Shown here one piece after another: positions 17,223 through 26,814 of a stretch of 39,539 nucleotides of DNA (positions are counted from its first letter, which is position 1; the number at the start of each line of letters is the position of its first letter). Both the position numbers and the translations under genes were made by a program. The notes under the pieces were generated by a model. It saw only the letters and a list, made by a program, of their open reading frames with translations, ran no database searches and had not been told where the DNA came from. Origin of the DNA: an uncultured Bacteroides sp. (GTDB lineage: Bacteria; Bacteroidota; Bacteroidia; Bacteroidales; Bacteroidaceae); assembly GCA_944322285.1 (NCBI GenBank), contig CALUOR010000034.1, forward strand, positions 1-39,539. Direction: 5' to 3'.

Positions 17223-19328
17223 ATGAAAACAAGGATAAGAATGAAACGAATGAGCTATTTGCTGCTTGCCCTGCTGGGCTCGGCAAGCGTTTATGCACAA
17301 GAAATGAGGACGGACAGCCTTTGGGCGGACAGCCTGATGCAGACGCTGCCCGAAGTGATGGTGACGGGCGAACGTCCCGTGGTGAAGGCCCTGGCGGGGA
17401 AGTTGGAGTATGACCTGCCCCGTCTGATAGAGGGCAAGCCCGTGGACAACATCTATGATGCCCTAAAGGAGTTACCCGGCGTGGCGGAGATGAACGGCGG
17501 GCTGACTCTCGGCGCGCGGGGCGTGACCATCGTCCTGGACGGCAAGGTGACAAACATGAGCACGGAGCAACTCTACGCCCTCCTCCGGTCGATGCCCGCC
17601 GACCGCATCGAGCGGGTGGACGTGATGTACAATGCCCCTGCACGCTACCAAGTGCGCGGCGCGCTGATAGATGTGCGACTCCGTCATCGCATCGGCGACC
17701 CGGGCACGCTTCAGGGCGAGGCATACGCCCAATATGACCAGAGCCACGAGGCCAGCTTTCAGGAGCGCGCTTCCTTGATCTATAATGGTGGAAAATTCTC
17801 TCTCGACTTTCTTTACTCTCACACCCACGGCAAGGACTACAACACCAGCGACAAGGAAGCGCGCCACTGGCTGGAGGCCACGGACGAGACGCACTACATC
17901 GAGAACCATGAGGTGGCACGCAACCGCAACCATACGCACAGCTTCCGCCTCGGCACGGACTATCAGATAGGGAAAGACCACAGTCTTTCCTTTGCTTACA
18001 ACGGGAGTTACCACACCCGCCACGTCCGCCAGCACACCACGGGCACGCAGACGGCGGAGAACCTCAGCAGTCGTACGTCGTGGCTGCACAACGGTCGGCT
18101 GGACTACCGCACGCCCATCGGTTTCTCTGCAGGAGCGGAGTTCACGTGGTATCGCACGCCGGGCACCCAGTTGCTTCATAGCGAGATGGAGGACACACGC
18201 TTGGATTTCTATACCACGGACCTGCAACGCATCAACGCTTGGAAGTTCTACCTCGCGCAGGAGCATTCGCTGAAGAATGGTTGGGGGCTGAACTACGGGG
18301 CCATCTATACGACGAGCGTGGACAACTCGCAGCAACTCTATTATAATGAAGAATTAGGAATGAGGAATGAAGAATTGCCGCCCGACATGCGGTCGCGCCG
18401 CAGGGAGCAGACGTTGAACTTCTACGCGGGCTTCAATAAGAACTTCGGGCAGAAATGGATGCTGGACGCTTCGCTGGCGGGGGAGTGGTATAAGACGCCC
18501 GTGTGGGATGAGTGGGACGTGTATCCCGTCTTCAATCTGACCTACCTGCCCAAGCCGGGGCATATCCTCCAGTTGGGCTTCAACAGCAACAAGAGCTATC
18601 CCGCCTATTGGGAGGTGCAGGACGCCGTGTCCTACTTGGGCGGGGGCTACTCCGAGATACAAGGCAACCCGCTCTTGAAGCCCGCGAAGTTTTACCAAGT
18701 CTCGCTGAACTACGTGCTGAAGTCGAAGTACGTCTTCGCCGCCTGGTTCAATCACAACAAGGATTACGCCGTGCAGACGCTCTACCAGTCGCCCCGGGAA
18801 CTGCTGGAGATATATCGTTCGGTGAACTTCGACTTCCTGCAACAGGCGGGTGTGCAGGCTTCCGTGCCCTTCAAGGCGGGCAAGTGGTTGGACTCCCGCC
18901 TGACGCTTATGGGCACTTGGACTCGTGCAAAGGACGGGGATTTCTACGACTTGCCTTTCGACCGGCATCTCCTGACGGGCATAGCGGTGTTGAACAGCAC
19001 CTTCACGCTTCCCGTCAAGCCCGACTTGCGCCTGACGCTCAATGGCTTCTTCCAAAGCGGAAGCATCCAGGGTATCTATGACTTGCCCGCCAGCGGCAAC
19101 CTCGACTTGTCTTTGCGCTATGCCTTCGCCCGGGGCAAATGTGTCCTCACGGCGTGGTGCAAGGACATCTTCGAGACGGCGGGCATCAGTCCCCGCATCC
19201 GCTATGAACGCCAGTGGGTGACGAACGATTACTCGTGCTTCCGCAGCGTGGGCGTGTCCTTTGCGTGGAGGTTCGGCGGCTATCAGGAGAAGAAAAGGGA
19301 AGGGGTGGATACGTCGCGGTTCAAATAA
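17223..19328 (+). CDS. Outer-membrane beta-barrel protein (TonB-dependent receptor-like)
   Basis: I start at ATG 17223, preceded by AGGAG, which gives a signal peptide ending SASVYAQ. The 701-residue protein has a plug-like region after the signal (LPEVMVTGERPVVKALAGKL, NIYDALKELPGVAEMNGG, DRIERVDVMYNAPARY). The long C-terminal barrel shows alternating aromatic strands and ends FAWRFGGY... followed by a charged tail. It lacks an obvious carboxypeptidase-regulatory domain. The family takes up or senses nutrients at the outer membrane; the ligand is unknown. Residues about 375-385 (NEELGMRNEEL) are encoded by a GAAT-rich repeat like that at the kinase/regulator junction. Confidence 0.85.
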   Translation: MKTRIRMKRMSYLLLALLGSASVYAQEMRTDSLWADSLMQTLPEVMVTGERPVVKALAGKLEYDLPRLIEGKPVDNIYDALKELPGVAEMNGGLTLGARGVTIVLDGKVTNMSTEQLYALLRSMPADRIERVDVMYNAPARYQVRGALIDVRLRHRIGDPGTLQGEAYAQYDQSHEASFQERASLIYNGGKFSLDFLYSHTHGKDYNTSDKEARHWLEATDETHYIENHEVARNRNHTHSFRLGTDYQIGKDHSLSFAYNGSYHTRHVRQHTTGTQTAENLSSRTSWLHNGRLDYRTPIGFSAGAEFTWYRTPGTQLLHSEMEDTRLDFYTTDLQRINAWKFYLAQEHSLKNGWGLNYGAIYTTSVDNSQQLYYNEELGMRNEELPPDMRSRRREQTLNFYAGFNKNFGQKWMLDASLAGEWYKTPVWDEWDVYPVFNLTYLPKPGHILQLGFNSNKSYPAYWEVQDAVSYLGGGYSEIQGNPLLKPAKFYQVSLNYVLKSKYVFAAWFNHNKDYAVQTLYQSPRELLEIYRSVNFDFLQQAGVQASVPFKAGKWLDSRLTLMGTWTRAKDGDFYDLPFDRHLLTGIAVLNSTFTLPVKPDLRLTLNGFFQSGSIQGIYDLPASGNLDLSLRYAFARGKCVLTAWCKDIFETAGISPRIRYERQWVTNDYSCFRSVGVSFAWRFGGYQEKKREGVDTSRFK

Positions 19329-19346
19329 AAGGGATATATCCATAAA

Positions 19347-19385
19347 GAACGAGGCTGCTTCCAGTGATTGGGAACAGCCTCGTTC
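19347..19385. terminator. Bidirectional terminator between the receptor gene and topA
   Basis: GAACGAGGCTG (19347-19357) pairs with CAGCCTCGTTC (19375-19385) around an 17-base loop that itself contains TTCC/GGGAA. It lies between two convergent genes and has no long T-run on either side. Confidence 0.75.
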
Positions 19386-19398
19386 GTATAGGGGGAAC

Positions 19399-21747
19399 TT
19401 ATGCTTTCTTGCGGGTCGCCCGTCCTTTGCGTTTGGGGCGGTCGGAGTTATTTTGTAGGGCTATCAGCTTGAGGCAGGCTTCCACATTAAGGTCTTCGGG
19501 CGTGATGCCTTCGGGTATCTTGTAGTTGCTGCCTTTGTAAGCGATGTAGGGACCGTAGCGGCCATTCATGATTTCCAAATCAGGCTCTTCATCGAACTTC
19601 TTGATGTGACGTTGGGCTTCGGCCTGGCGTTTGCTTTCTATGAGTTCTACCGCTTCGTCCAAGCTGATGGTCATCGGGTCGGCGTCTGCGGGCAGGGAAG
19701 CGAATACGCCGTTGCACTGCACGTAGGGACCGTAGCGACCGTTGCTCACTTTCACTTCCGCTCCTTCGTGTTCGCCCAAGGTGCGGGGTAGTTTGAAGAG
19801 CTTCAGGGCTTCATCCAATGTGATGGTCTCGATGGACATGCCTTTCTCCAAGCGGGCGAAGCGTGGTCTGTCTTCATCTTCCGCGTTTCCTATCTGTACC
19901 ATGGGACCGAAGCGACCGATTTTCACCGATACCGGTTTGCCGCTGACGGGGTCGGTGCCCAACAGGCGTTCTCCTGCACGGTGTTCGCTCTTGGAGGCGA
20001 GCGTGTTTTCTACAGACGGATGGAACTTCTTGTAGAAACGCTCCAACACATCAGTCCATTTCTCTTCTCCCTCGGCTATCTCGTCGAACTGCTTTTCTAC
20101 GGTGGCCGTGAAGTTGTAGTCCAGGATGTCGGGGAAATATTGGGTCAGGAAGTCGTTCACCACCATGCCGATGTCCGTAGGTATCAGTTTGGATTTCTCG
20201 GCTCCGGTCAGTTCCTTGCGGGTCTCGTCCGTGATGCTTTTGCCTTTCTGCAGGGTCAGTACGTTGTAGTTGCGTTCCTGGCCCGGCTTCTCGCCTTTCA
20301 CTACATATTCGCGTTGTTGGATGGTAGAGATGGTGGGGGCGTAAGTAGAAGGACGTCCGATGCCCAGTTCTTCCAGTTTACGCACCAGGCTGGCTTCCGT
20401 GTAGCGGGGCGGCTGTTGGCTGAAACGTTCGGTGGCGGTCACTTGGGCGTATTCCAGTGCCTGTCCTTTGGTTAAGGGTGGAAGCAATCCGGTTTCATCA
20501 TTCGCATCGGCCTCGTCATCGTGTGATTCGCGGTAGACGCGCAAGAATCCGTCGAACTTCACTACCTCGCCTACTACGGTAAATTCTTCCGCCGTATTGC
20601 TCATACTGATGGTGACGGTGGTTTTCTCCAGTTCGGCATCGGCCATCTGCGAGGCGATGGTACGTTTCCATATCAAGTCGTACAGACGTTTCTCTTGGGC
20701 GCTGCCCTCTATCTTTACATGGTCCATGTAGGTGGGGCGGATGGCTTCGTGCGCCTCCTGCGCTCCTTTGGTCTTGGTCGTGAAGTGGCGGGAGTGCAGG
20801 TAACGTTCGCCCATCTTGGCGGTGATGGTTTCGCGTGAGGCGGCAATGGCCAGCTCGGACAGGTTCACAGAGTCGGTACGCATGTAGGTGATGTGTCCCG
20901 ATTCGTACAGGTTCTGCGCTATCATCATCGTCTGTGCCACGGAGAAGCCTAATTTGCGGGCTGCTTCCTGTTGCAGTGTAGACGTGGTGAATGGCGCTGC
21001 CGGACTTTTCTTGAGCGGGCGGGTGGTAATGTCGCTGATGGTAAACTCGGCGTCCTTGCAACGTTCGAGGAACTTGCGGGCTTCCTCCTTCGTCTTGAAG
21101 CGTTGCTCCAATTCCGCTTTTAACTCCACTGTCTTGCCGTTTTCATCGGGCACGGGGAAGAGTGCCGTTACGCGATAGGCGGCTTCGGTATGGAAGTTTT
21201 GTATCTCGCGTTCGCGCTCGGCTATCAGACGGACAGCCACGGATTGCACACGGCCTGCCGAAAGGGCGGGCTTTACCTTACGCCACAACACGGGCGACAG
21301 TTCGAAGCCTACAATGCGGTCTAATATACGGCGTGCCTGTTGGGCGTCCACTAAGTTCAGGTCTATTTGACGCGGATGTTCAATGGCGTTCAAGATGGCG
21401 TTCTTGGTGATTTCATGGAATACGATGCGCCGCGTGTGTTCGGGCTTCAGACCCAACACTTCGTACAGGTGCCAGGCAATGGCCTCTCCCTCGCGGTCCT
21501 CATCGGATGCCAGCCACACGGTTTCGGCTTTGGCGGCTTCTTCCTTCAGTTGGGCGACTAATTTCTTTTTGTCCGCCGGTATTTCGTATTGCGGAGCGAA
21601 ATGGTTCTCAATGTCTATACTGAAGTTCTTCTTGCGTAAATCGCGTATGTGACCATAGCTGGACAAGACTTCATAGTCCTTGCCCAGAAACTTCTCAATG
21701 GTCTTTGCCTTGGCCGGTGACTCGACGATAACTAAGTTTTTCTGCAT
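19399..21747 (-). CDS. topA: DNA topoisomerase I (type IA)
   Basis: TopA relaxes negative supercoils by single-strand passage. The 782-residue protein starts at ATG 21747 (MQKNLVIVESPAKAKTIEKF); 15 extra in-frame codons upstream are less likely. Toprim motifs are VIVESPAKAKT and SDEDREGE (81-88). The catalytic tyrosine is Tyr288 in ITYMRTDSVNL, and ALSAGRVQSVAVRLI (161-175) matches the family. C-terminal topoisomerase repeats (GRFGPMVQIG, NGRYGPYVQCNG, NGRYGPYIAYKG) replace the Cys4 zinc fingers of the E. coli enzyme. The very end is basic (KRKGRATRKKA). Confidence 0.97.
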   Translation of the reverse strand: MQKNLVIVESPAKAKTIEKFLGKDYEVLSSYGHIRDLRKKNFSIDIENHFAPQYEIPADKKKLVAQLKEEAAKAETVWLASDEDREGEAIAWHLYEVLGLKPEHTRRIVFHEITKNAILNAIEHPRQIDLNLVDAQQARRILDRIVGFELSPVLWRKVKPALSAGRVQSVAVRLIAEREREIQNFHTEAAYRVTALFPVPDENGKTVELKAELEQRFKTKEEARKFLERCKDAEFTISDITTRPLKKSPAAPFTTSTLQQEAARKLGFSVAQTMMIAQNLYESGHITYMRTDSVNLSELAIAASRETITAKMGERYLHSRHFTTKTKGAQEAHEAIRPTYMDHVKIEGSAQEKRLYDLIWKRTIASQMADAELEKTTVTISMSNTAEEFTVVGEVVKFDGFLRVYRESHDDEADANDETGLLPPLTKGQALEYAQVTATERFSQQPPRYTEASLVRKLEELGIGRPSTYAPTISTIQQREYVVKGEKPGQERNYNVLTLQKGKSITDETRKELTGAEKSKLIPTDIGMVVNDFLTQYFPDILDYNFTATVEKQFDEIAEGEEKWTDVLERFYKKFHPSVENTLASKSEHRAGERLLGTDPVSGKPVSVKIGRFGPMVQIGNAEDEDRPRFARLEKGMSIETITLDEALKLFKLPRTLGEHEGAEVKVSNGRYGPYVQCNGVFASLPADADPMTISLDEAVELIESKRQAEAQRHIKKFDEEPDLEIMNGRYGPYIAYKGSNYKIPEGITPEDLNVEACLKLIALQNNSDRPKRKGRATRKKA

Positions 21748-21789
21748 ATCTTTGACTTTGTAGCGGGTATCTCCCGTTGATTTTGCCCG

Positions 21790-21797
21790 CAAAAGTA
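21790..21797 (-). promoter_or_regulatory. -7 box of topA (TACTTTTG)
   Basis: TACTTTTG on the minus strand lies 42 bp before ATG 21747 and inside the longer reading frame, which supports the shorter start. No good -33 is seen. Confidence 0.5.
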
Positions 21798-21850
21798 GGA
21801 AAAAAACTACGTTCTTACCTTATTATATATGAATTATATCAGAAAAAAAT

Positions 21851-23524
21851 CTAAAAACGGAAACTTACGCCCCCTAAGAAGTTGAGTCCTTGGGCTGGGC
21901 AACCTTCATAATATTCATAGTTTTTATCCAGCAGATTGTGGATGCGGGCATAGACAGAAAGCCCGTTGCACAATTCATAGCTGCCATGAATATAAAGGTC
22001 GCTTACCGGGTCAACTTGAACGTCTGTTTCCGTACGTTCAATGTGTCGATACCCCACAGCAAGCTTGAGCCCCGATAAAGGCGAGAATCCTATCTCCGCG
22101 TGGGCATCCAAAGCAGGTTTGAAGCGTAGAATGATGTTTTCGCTTGTTTCATCGGTGTCCCAATGCCGATAAATGGCCGAAGCCTGTAGACTGAACCATT
22201 GTTTGTAATTGTAAGTCACCTCACCGCCTACGTAGACGTTGCGTGTGTCGGCTTGAAAAAGAAGCCGTTCGATGCAGTCGATATATTCAGGCAATATTAT
22301 GCTACTCCAGGAATTATTGTCATTGAATGGAAGCATATATAAGTCATTTTTCAAGTCCTGATAACCTCCGTAAATGTTGAACCATAATTCATTGACCGGA
22401 CTTGCCTTGAAGCCGATGGCTGCGTTCATTTGTTCGTAGGTGGCGTCAAGCTGATGGTGAAGCACGGAGTAAGGGTTGTATTGTTCCATCCGTTGGAAGT
22501 CGTTCGTGAGTTTTCCTCCCGTTGCCTGCGCATAGAGCACGTAGCTGTCGGCAAACTTGTATTGCATGGACACGTCTGGCGCCGCGCGGAATTTTTTGCC
22601 GAAGCCGAATGCCATATCGATGTTGGCTCCAATTTTTATTCCCCAAGAATTGTGGTTGTATTGATAGTAAGGATTTAATCCGACGGAAGTGTAATTGTCG
22701 AAGTCGGCATTTTTGTAGAAGACATTATCCATGTTGAAACCGATGCCAACGGACTGCGCGTCAGAAATAGAGCCGCTCACTATGCCTTTGGTGCGTACGA
22801 TGCCTTCGCGGATATCGCTCGCTATAGGGTCGTTTTGGCGTTGATAGAGCAACAGGTTTGTTTCGGCTTTGTAGCTGATGGGTTGCTGGTTATTCCGGTT
22901 TACGACCCCTACATGCACATTGCCTGAGGTAAACTTTTGTTTATGGGCAAATGCGTATGGCTCCAGATTGAAGTTGTGCAATCCGAAGTTACCGGCTATG
23001 TTCAAATCCAATGCCTTGAAGTTATGCAGATAACTGATGCGGGCTTGTGTCCGATAATAGCGTGGCTTCCATTGCTCTAAGTTGTCTATGCCTTGCCCTT
23101 CACTGCCGTTGCGTCCATCCATAGCGAACGTCACGTTCAGCCGGTCTTTGGGGGACAGGGTAAACAGGTAGTTGGCGAGTGCGTCCAGATTATTGTAAAT
23201 GCCATAGCCCAGACGGACATAGCCGGCTTTTGTCTTATCCTGTTTCTCACGGATGACGTAAGGGCGCATGGTGCCAATGGGCAACCGGGAAGCAGGTTGC
23301 AACGTTTCGTTATACTCCACGGCTTTCTTGCTCACCGTAGGTTCTTCAATGCGGGGCAGCACGTTGACCTTGGAGGCATCCATGATGTCCGGGTTGTATT
23401 CCTGTTCCACCACCACCGTGCGTGTCAGCGTGGTGTCTTTTGCCTGTGTTTGGGCTTGCAGGTGCAGAGGAAGGGCAAGGAGTGTCATTCCTCCATATAA
23501 AAAGGGTAATAGATTCTTTTTCAT
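21851..23524 (-). CDS. Outer-membrane beta-barrel protein (TonB-receptor-like, plugless)
   Basis: The 557-residue protein has a signal peptide (MKKNLLPFLYGGMTLLALPLHLQAQ). A short N-terminal region contains VVVEQEYNPDIMDASKVNVLP. A barrel-like remainder follows, with alternating aromatic strands, ending in LNFLGGVSFRF with the typical terminal phenylalanine. HNLLDKNYEYYEGCPAQG near the end resembles the last strands of TonB-dependent receptors. It follows the TPR gene by 75 bp on the same strand. The two probably form an envelope complex, though which one is unknown. Confidence 0.8.
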   Translation of the reverse strand: MKKNLLPFLYGGMTLLALPLHLQAQTQAKDTTLTRTVVVEQEYNPDIMDASKVNVLPRIEEPTVSKKAVEYNETLQPASRLPIGTMRPYVIREKQDKTKAGYVRLGYGIYNNLDALANYLFTLSPKDRLNVTFAMDGRNGSEGQGIDNLEQWKPRYYRTQARISYLHNFKALDLNIAGNFGLHNFNLEPYAFAHKQKFTSGNVHVGVVNRNNQQPISYKAETNLLLYQRQNDPIASDIREGIVRTKGIVSGSISDAQSVGIGFNMDNVFYKNADFDNYTSVGLNPYYQYNHNSWGIKIGANIDMAFGFGKKFRAAPDVSMQYKFADSYVLYAQATGGKLTNDFQRMEQYNPYSVLHHQLDATYEQMNAAIGFKASPVNELWFNIYGGYQDLKNDLYMLPFNDNNSWSSIILPEYIDCIERLLFQADTRNVYVGGEVTYNYKQWFSLQASAIYRHWDTDETSENIILRFKPALDAHAEIGFSPLSGLKLAVGYRHIERTETDVQVDPVSDLYIHGSYELCNGLSVYARIHNLLDKNYEYYEGCPAQGLNFLGGVSFRF

Positions 23525-23554
23525 ACGTTCAAGTCTTTAAATGCGTTCATAAAA

Positions 23555-23597
23555 CCATGTCATTAGCACATTGGCACATTAACATATTGGCACATTC
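23555..23597. repeat. Short NTGGCACATTAGC-type repeat cluster
   Basis: GTCATTAGCACATTGGCACATTAACATATTGGCACATT-type units lie between the TPR and barrel genes. They resemble one arm of the hairpin at 26673-26787 that precedes the TPR gene. It looks like a half copy of the same element. Confidence 0.6.
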
Positions 23598-23599
23598 TT

Positions 23600-26500
23600 T
23601 TATTGGGGATTTTGAGTCTCTTCTTCCAATTTGTCCAGCCGCTCCTTTATCATGTCGGCGATGTTGTCGTCCGCCTGATAGTTTTGTTGTAGGCTGAGCA
23701 GGTATTGGCGTGCGTCCAGTTTCTTGTCCATCGCCACATAGACGTCGGACAGGAGGATGAAGCTGCGTGCCAGCCAATAGGCGTGCGGCGTGCTCTGCTC
23801 GATGTAGTCCAGTACTTCTTTCTCGGCCGCGGCATAATCACCTTGGTCGTACAATTGCTGGGCCAGCAAATACTTGGCCTCGGCACCGTACAAAGTGCGT
23901 GTATCTTTGGCTAATACTTGCAAGTCCGCCGTCGCTTTTTGCGGGGCGTTTTGGTTAAGGTAAGCTTTGGCGCGATAATACAACGCCTCGTTTTGCAGTT
24001 CGGGTGTCAGCTTGGACAGAGCCAACAAGGCGGTGGCAGCCTGAATGGTTTCTACATCGTCTTTCAATAATACACCGCACCGCAAGGCACCCAGCAAGCC
24101 CACTTGATGATGCTCGGCGGTAGAGGCGCGTGCCGTCAGTTGTTTGTAGTCGGCCAATGCTTCGGCATACTGTTGGCGGTTGAAAAGGATTTCCGCATGA
24201 ATGGGCAACACTTCCACAGCATACGGGCTGTCGGGATATTCGAGCAACCGGCTCGAATGGAGCAGGGCCATGTCGTCATCCTTTTGCTGTTTGCCGATGA
24301 GGCAGAGGTAATAATGGGCGTTCAGCCGGAAAGCGCCTTCGGGATAGCTTTGCAGGTAACGTTCCAAGCTGGCGCGTGCGGGTTGCAGGTCGCCTTTCAT
24401 GTAAATCTTCTCGGCGGCGATGTAGGTCAGCGAGTCTTGTTCGCTGGCTTCGAAGCGTATCTGTCCGGGCATCTGTGCGGCCAGGGCGGCATACTCGTCC
24501 ACCCGGTTGGCGTCTACATAGATGGACTTCAGGTCGCGCATGGCAAGCCGGGCTTCCTCGCTGCCCGGGTATCGGGTGATGACCTGTTTGTAGGCTTCGA
24601 TGGCCCGGTCGTAGTCTTCATTTTGATAATAGAGCAAACCTATTTCAGCGGCTGCCTTGCGTGCCAACGGGCTTTCGGGGTATTTGGTCAGCAACTCTTG
24701 GAAGGTGACGATGGCTTGCGCGCTCTCTTGGCTTTGTACGAACGAACGCCCTTTCTCGTAGAGTCCGCTCACGGCATAGGGCGAGTTCGGATATTTCTCG
24801 GCCAAACGGTCGAGCAGGGCAACTTTGGCGTTATAGTCCTTCTGCAATCCGGCCACCAAGGCCAGTTGGTAGTAAGAATAGTCGCCCGATGCGGCTCCCA
24901 TCCGCTCGGCTTGCGTGTAGTAGCGGGTGGCTTCATCGAAGCGGCGCACGTTGAGGCAACAGTCGCCCAAGCGGTTGTAGGCATCGGCCTGTGCCGCTTT
25001 GTTCTCGCCTTTCTCTAATTGTACGTAGCGGCTGAAGTAGTTTTCGGCCGTGGCATAGTCTTTCCGGTGGAAGGCGATGTAGCCCAAGTTGTAATGAGCC
25101 AGGGCGTACATTTCGCTTTGGCGGTCGGTCGTGCGGCCCAGGTAGAGGTGGAAATCGTTCGTGGCTTCCTGCATTTGATTCAGCCGGTAATGCGATTCTC
25201 CCCGCCAATAGAGAGCTTCCGCCTGTTCTTCCAATCCGCTGTTGCCGAAGACGGAGGCTTGTTGGTAAGACTGGCTGAAGTAATCAATGGCCTTGGGGAA
25301 GTCTGCGTTGGCAAAGGCTTGTGCTCCTAATTGGAAGAGGATGCGCACTTTGGCTTTCAGTATCGTTGGGGTGGGGGATTGGATGCGGTTGATAGATTGG
25401 AGAGCCGTCTCGTAATTGCGTGTCTCCATGTACACATCCACCAAGTAGCCGCTTACCCGGTCGGCATAAACCGATTGCGGGAAGTCGTTCAGGAACTTCT
25501 CGAAGGCTGTGACCGACTCGCCAAAAGCGGAGTAGGACGTCTCGTGCAGGCAGAGGGCATAGTTGTAGGCTGCCTGCTCCTGTACACTTCGGTCGGCATC
25601 CGAGGCGGCAGCTTGCTCAAAAGCCATGCGCGCCTTGTTCTTGTCCGCCATCTTCAGGTAGGCCAAGCCCGTGTGCAGGTACGCGTTTTGTGTCAGGGCG
25701 TCATCCTCCGTGGTGATTTTTCCCAAGAGCTCGGGCACACGGCTATAGACTCCGCAGTGGTAGCATGCCATTCCATACATATAGGTAGCATCCCGGCGGG
25801 TCAGCGTAATTTTCTCTGCCTGCTCAAAAGCTTTCATCGCTTTTTGGTAACTTCCCGTGTGATAGGCGGCGGAGCCGATGATGCGGAACATCTCGTCCGC
25901 ATACTCTTGACGGGGGTAAGTCGTTACATACTCGCGGGCGGTCTTCTCAGCTTCGGCATACTTGCCTTGGATAAGTTGGATTTCGGCTATATAATAAGGT
26001 GCCAACGTACGGTATTTCTCCATGTCGCGCGAAGCAAGAAAACTTTCCAACGCTTCGTCATAGCGTCCTTGTGTGTAGCGGATGTAAGCCACCTGGTAGG
26101 TGCAGTCGTCCGCATAGCGGTCGCTGAGGTTACGCAGGGCTTCGAACCAGATGGCGGCGTCTTGCAGGCAGCCGGTACGCAGGTAGGAAGTGGCCATGCG
26201 GTAGGTCATGTCATCGCGTTCGCCATCGGGCAACAACTCTAAGCGGGAGCGGCCGAACAACATCAGCGCACGCTCGTAGTCGTAACGGAAGAAGTAGCCT
26301 GATGCCATCAGGGCATAGATGCGGTTGGCATGGGGCGTGTCGGGATATTTGTCCAGATAGTCGGCCAGCAGGTCGAGGCTCCGAGGGTCTTGCACCTCGT
26401 AGGAGGCACATACCAGCATGTATTCGGCTTCTTGCCGCTCTTCCACCAAGGACGGTTGTGCTCCCTGCCTGTCAACCAGTCGGATAAACGTTTGCAGCGG

Positions 26501-26656
26501 AGCAACGGAAGCCGTATAGGCTTTCTGTTGGAAAAGGTTCCTTCCTTCTTGGTAATACCTTTGAAGGTCTGTAGCCTGCGGGTCAGTTTGTGCGGTGGCC
26601 AGCAGAGGGGCACAACACAAGGCTGTGCATAGTATTCGTGAAAACTTGTTCTTCAT
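23600..26656 (-). CDS. Large secreted tetratricopeptide-repeat protein
   Basis: The 1018-residue protein has a signal peptide (MKNKFSRILCTALCCAPLLATAQ). Many degenerate TPR units follow from end to end. Clear ones read YYQEGRNLFQQKAYTASVAPL, AHYNLGYIAFHRKDYATAENYF, RAIEAYKQVITRYPGSEEA and RASLERYLQSYPEGAF. It should be a periplasmic or outer-membrane-associated superhelical scaffold. The position just upstream of a barrel gene on the same strand suggests a shared envelope function. No catalytic motif is seen. I cannot name a specific complex. Confidence 0.88.
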   Translation of the reverse strand: MKNKFSRILCTALCCAPLLATAQTDPQATDLQRYYQEGRNLFQQKAYTASVAPLQTFIRLVDRQGAQPSLVEERQEAEYMLVCASYEVQDPRSLDLLADYLDKYPDTPHANRIYALMASGYFFRYDYERALMLFGRSRLELLPDGERDDMTYRMATSYLRTGCLQDAAIWFEALRNLSDRYADDCTYQVAYIRYTQGRYDEALESFLASRDMEKYRTLAPYYIAEIQLIQGKYAEAEKTAREYVTTYPRQEYADEMFRIIGSAAYHTGSYQKAMKAFEQAEKITLTRRDATYMYGMACYHCGVYSRVPELLGKITTEDDALTQNAYLHTGLAYLKMADKNKARMAFEQAAASDADRSVQEQAAYNYALCLHETSYSAFGESVTAFEKFLNDFPQSVYADRVSGYLVDVYMETRNYETALQSINRIQSPTPTILKAKVRILFQLGAQAFANADFPKAIDYFSQSYQQASVFGNSGLEEQAEALYWRGESHYRLNQMQEATNDFHLYLGRTTDRQSEMYALAHYNLGYIAFHRKDYATAENYFSRYVQLEKGENKAAQADAYNRLGDCCLNVRRFDEATRYYTQAERMGAASGDYSYYQLALVAGLQKDYNAKVALLDRLAEKYPNSPYAVSGLYEKGRSFVQSQESAQAIVTFQELLTKYPESPLARKAAAEIGLLYYQNEDYDRAIEAYKQVITRYPGSEEARLAMRDLKSIYVDANRVDEYAALAAQMPGQIRFEASEQDSLTYIAAEKIYMKGDLQPARASLERYLQSYPEGAFRLNAHYYLCLIGKQQKDDDMALLHSSRLLEYPDSPYAVEVLPIHAEILFNRQQYAEALADYKQLTARASTAEHHQVGLLGALRCGVLLKDDVETIQAATALLALSKLTPELQNEALYYRAKAYLNQNAPQKATADLQVLAKDTRTLYGAEAKYLLAQQLYDQGDYAAAEKEVLDYIEQSTPHAYWLARSFILLSDVYVAMDKKLDARQYLLSLQQNYQADDNIADMIKERLDKLEEETQNPQ

Positions 26657-26672
26657 ATATAAATGATAAATT

Positions 26673-26787
26673 AATGTGCTAATATGCTAATGTGCCAATG
26701 TGCTAATGGGGCTGCGCTGTGTTTGCGCTGGCGTGTTTTCATGCCGCAGGGCATTAGCACATTGGTATATTAGCACATTGACACATT
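26673..26787. repeat. Imperfect hairpin of GTGCTAAT repeats upstream of the TPR gene
   Basis: A 36-base left arm (26673-26708, units AATGTGCTAATATGCTAATG) pairs imperfectly with a right arm (26752-26787), with roughly three quarters of positions matching. The 43-base loop is GC-rich. CGGGCTCCGCCCGCTAAATTCCCATTT follows in part-palindromic form; its last 14 bases match the ends of the 16.7, 29.75 and 37.4 kb elements. It lies between the Nudix stop and the TPR start. Confidence 0.75.
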
Positions 26788-26814
26788 GCGGGCTCCGCCC
26801 GCTAAATTCCCATT

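Noticed and set aside
18354-19343. 329-codon minus-strand frame across the receptor gene
   Set aside because: The receptor barrel has clear family features; the antisense frame does not.
24104-26242. Two frames of about 300 codons on the plus strand across the TPR gene
   Set aside because: The TPR units, signal peptide and operon context support the minus strand; the plus frames are low-complexity shadows.
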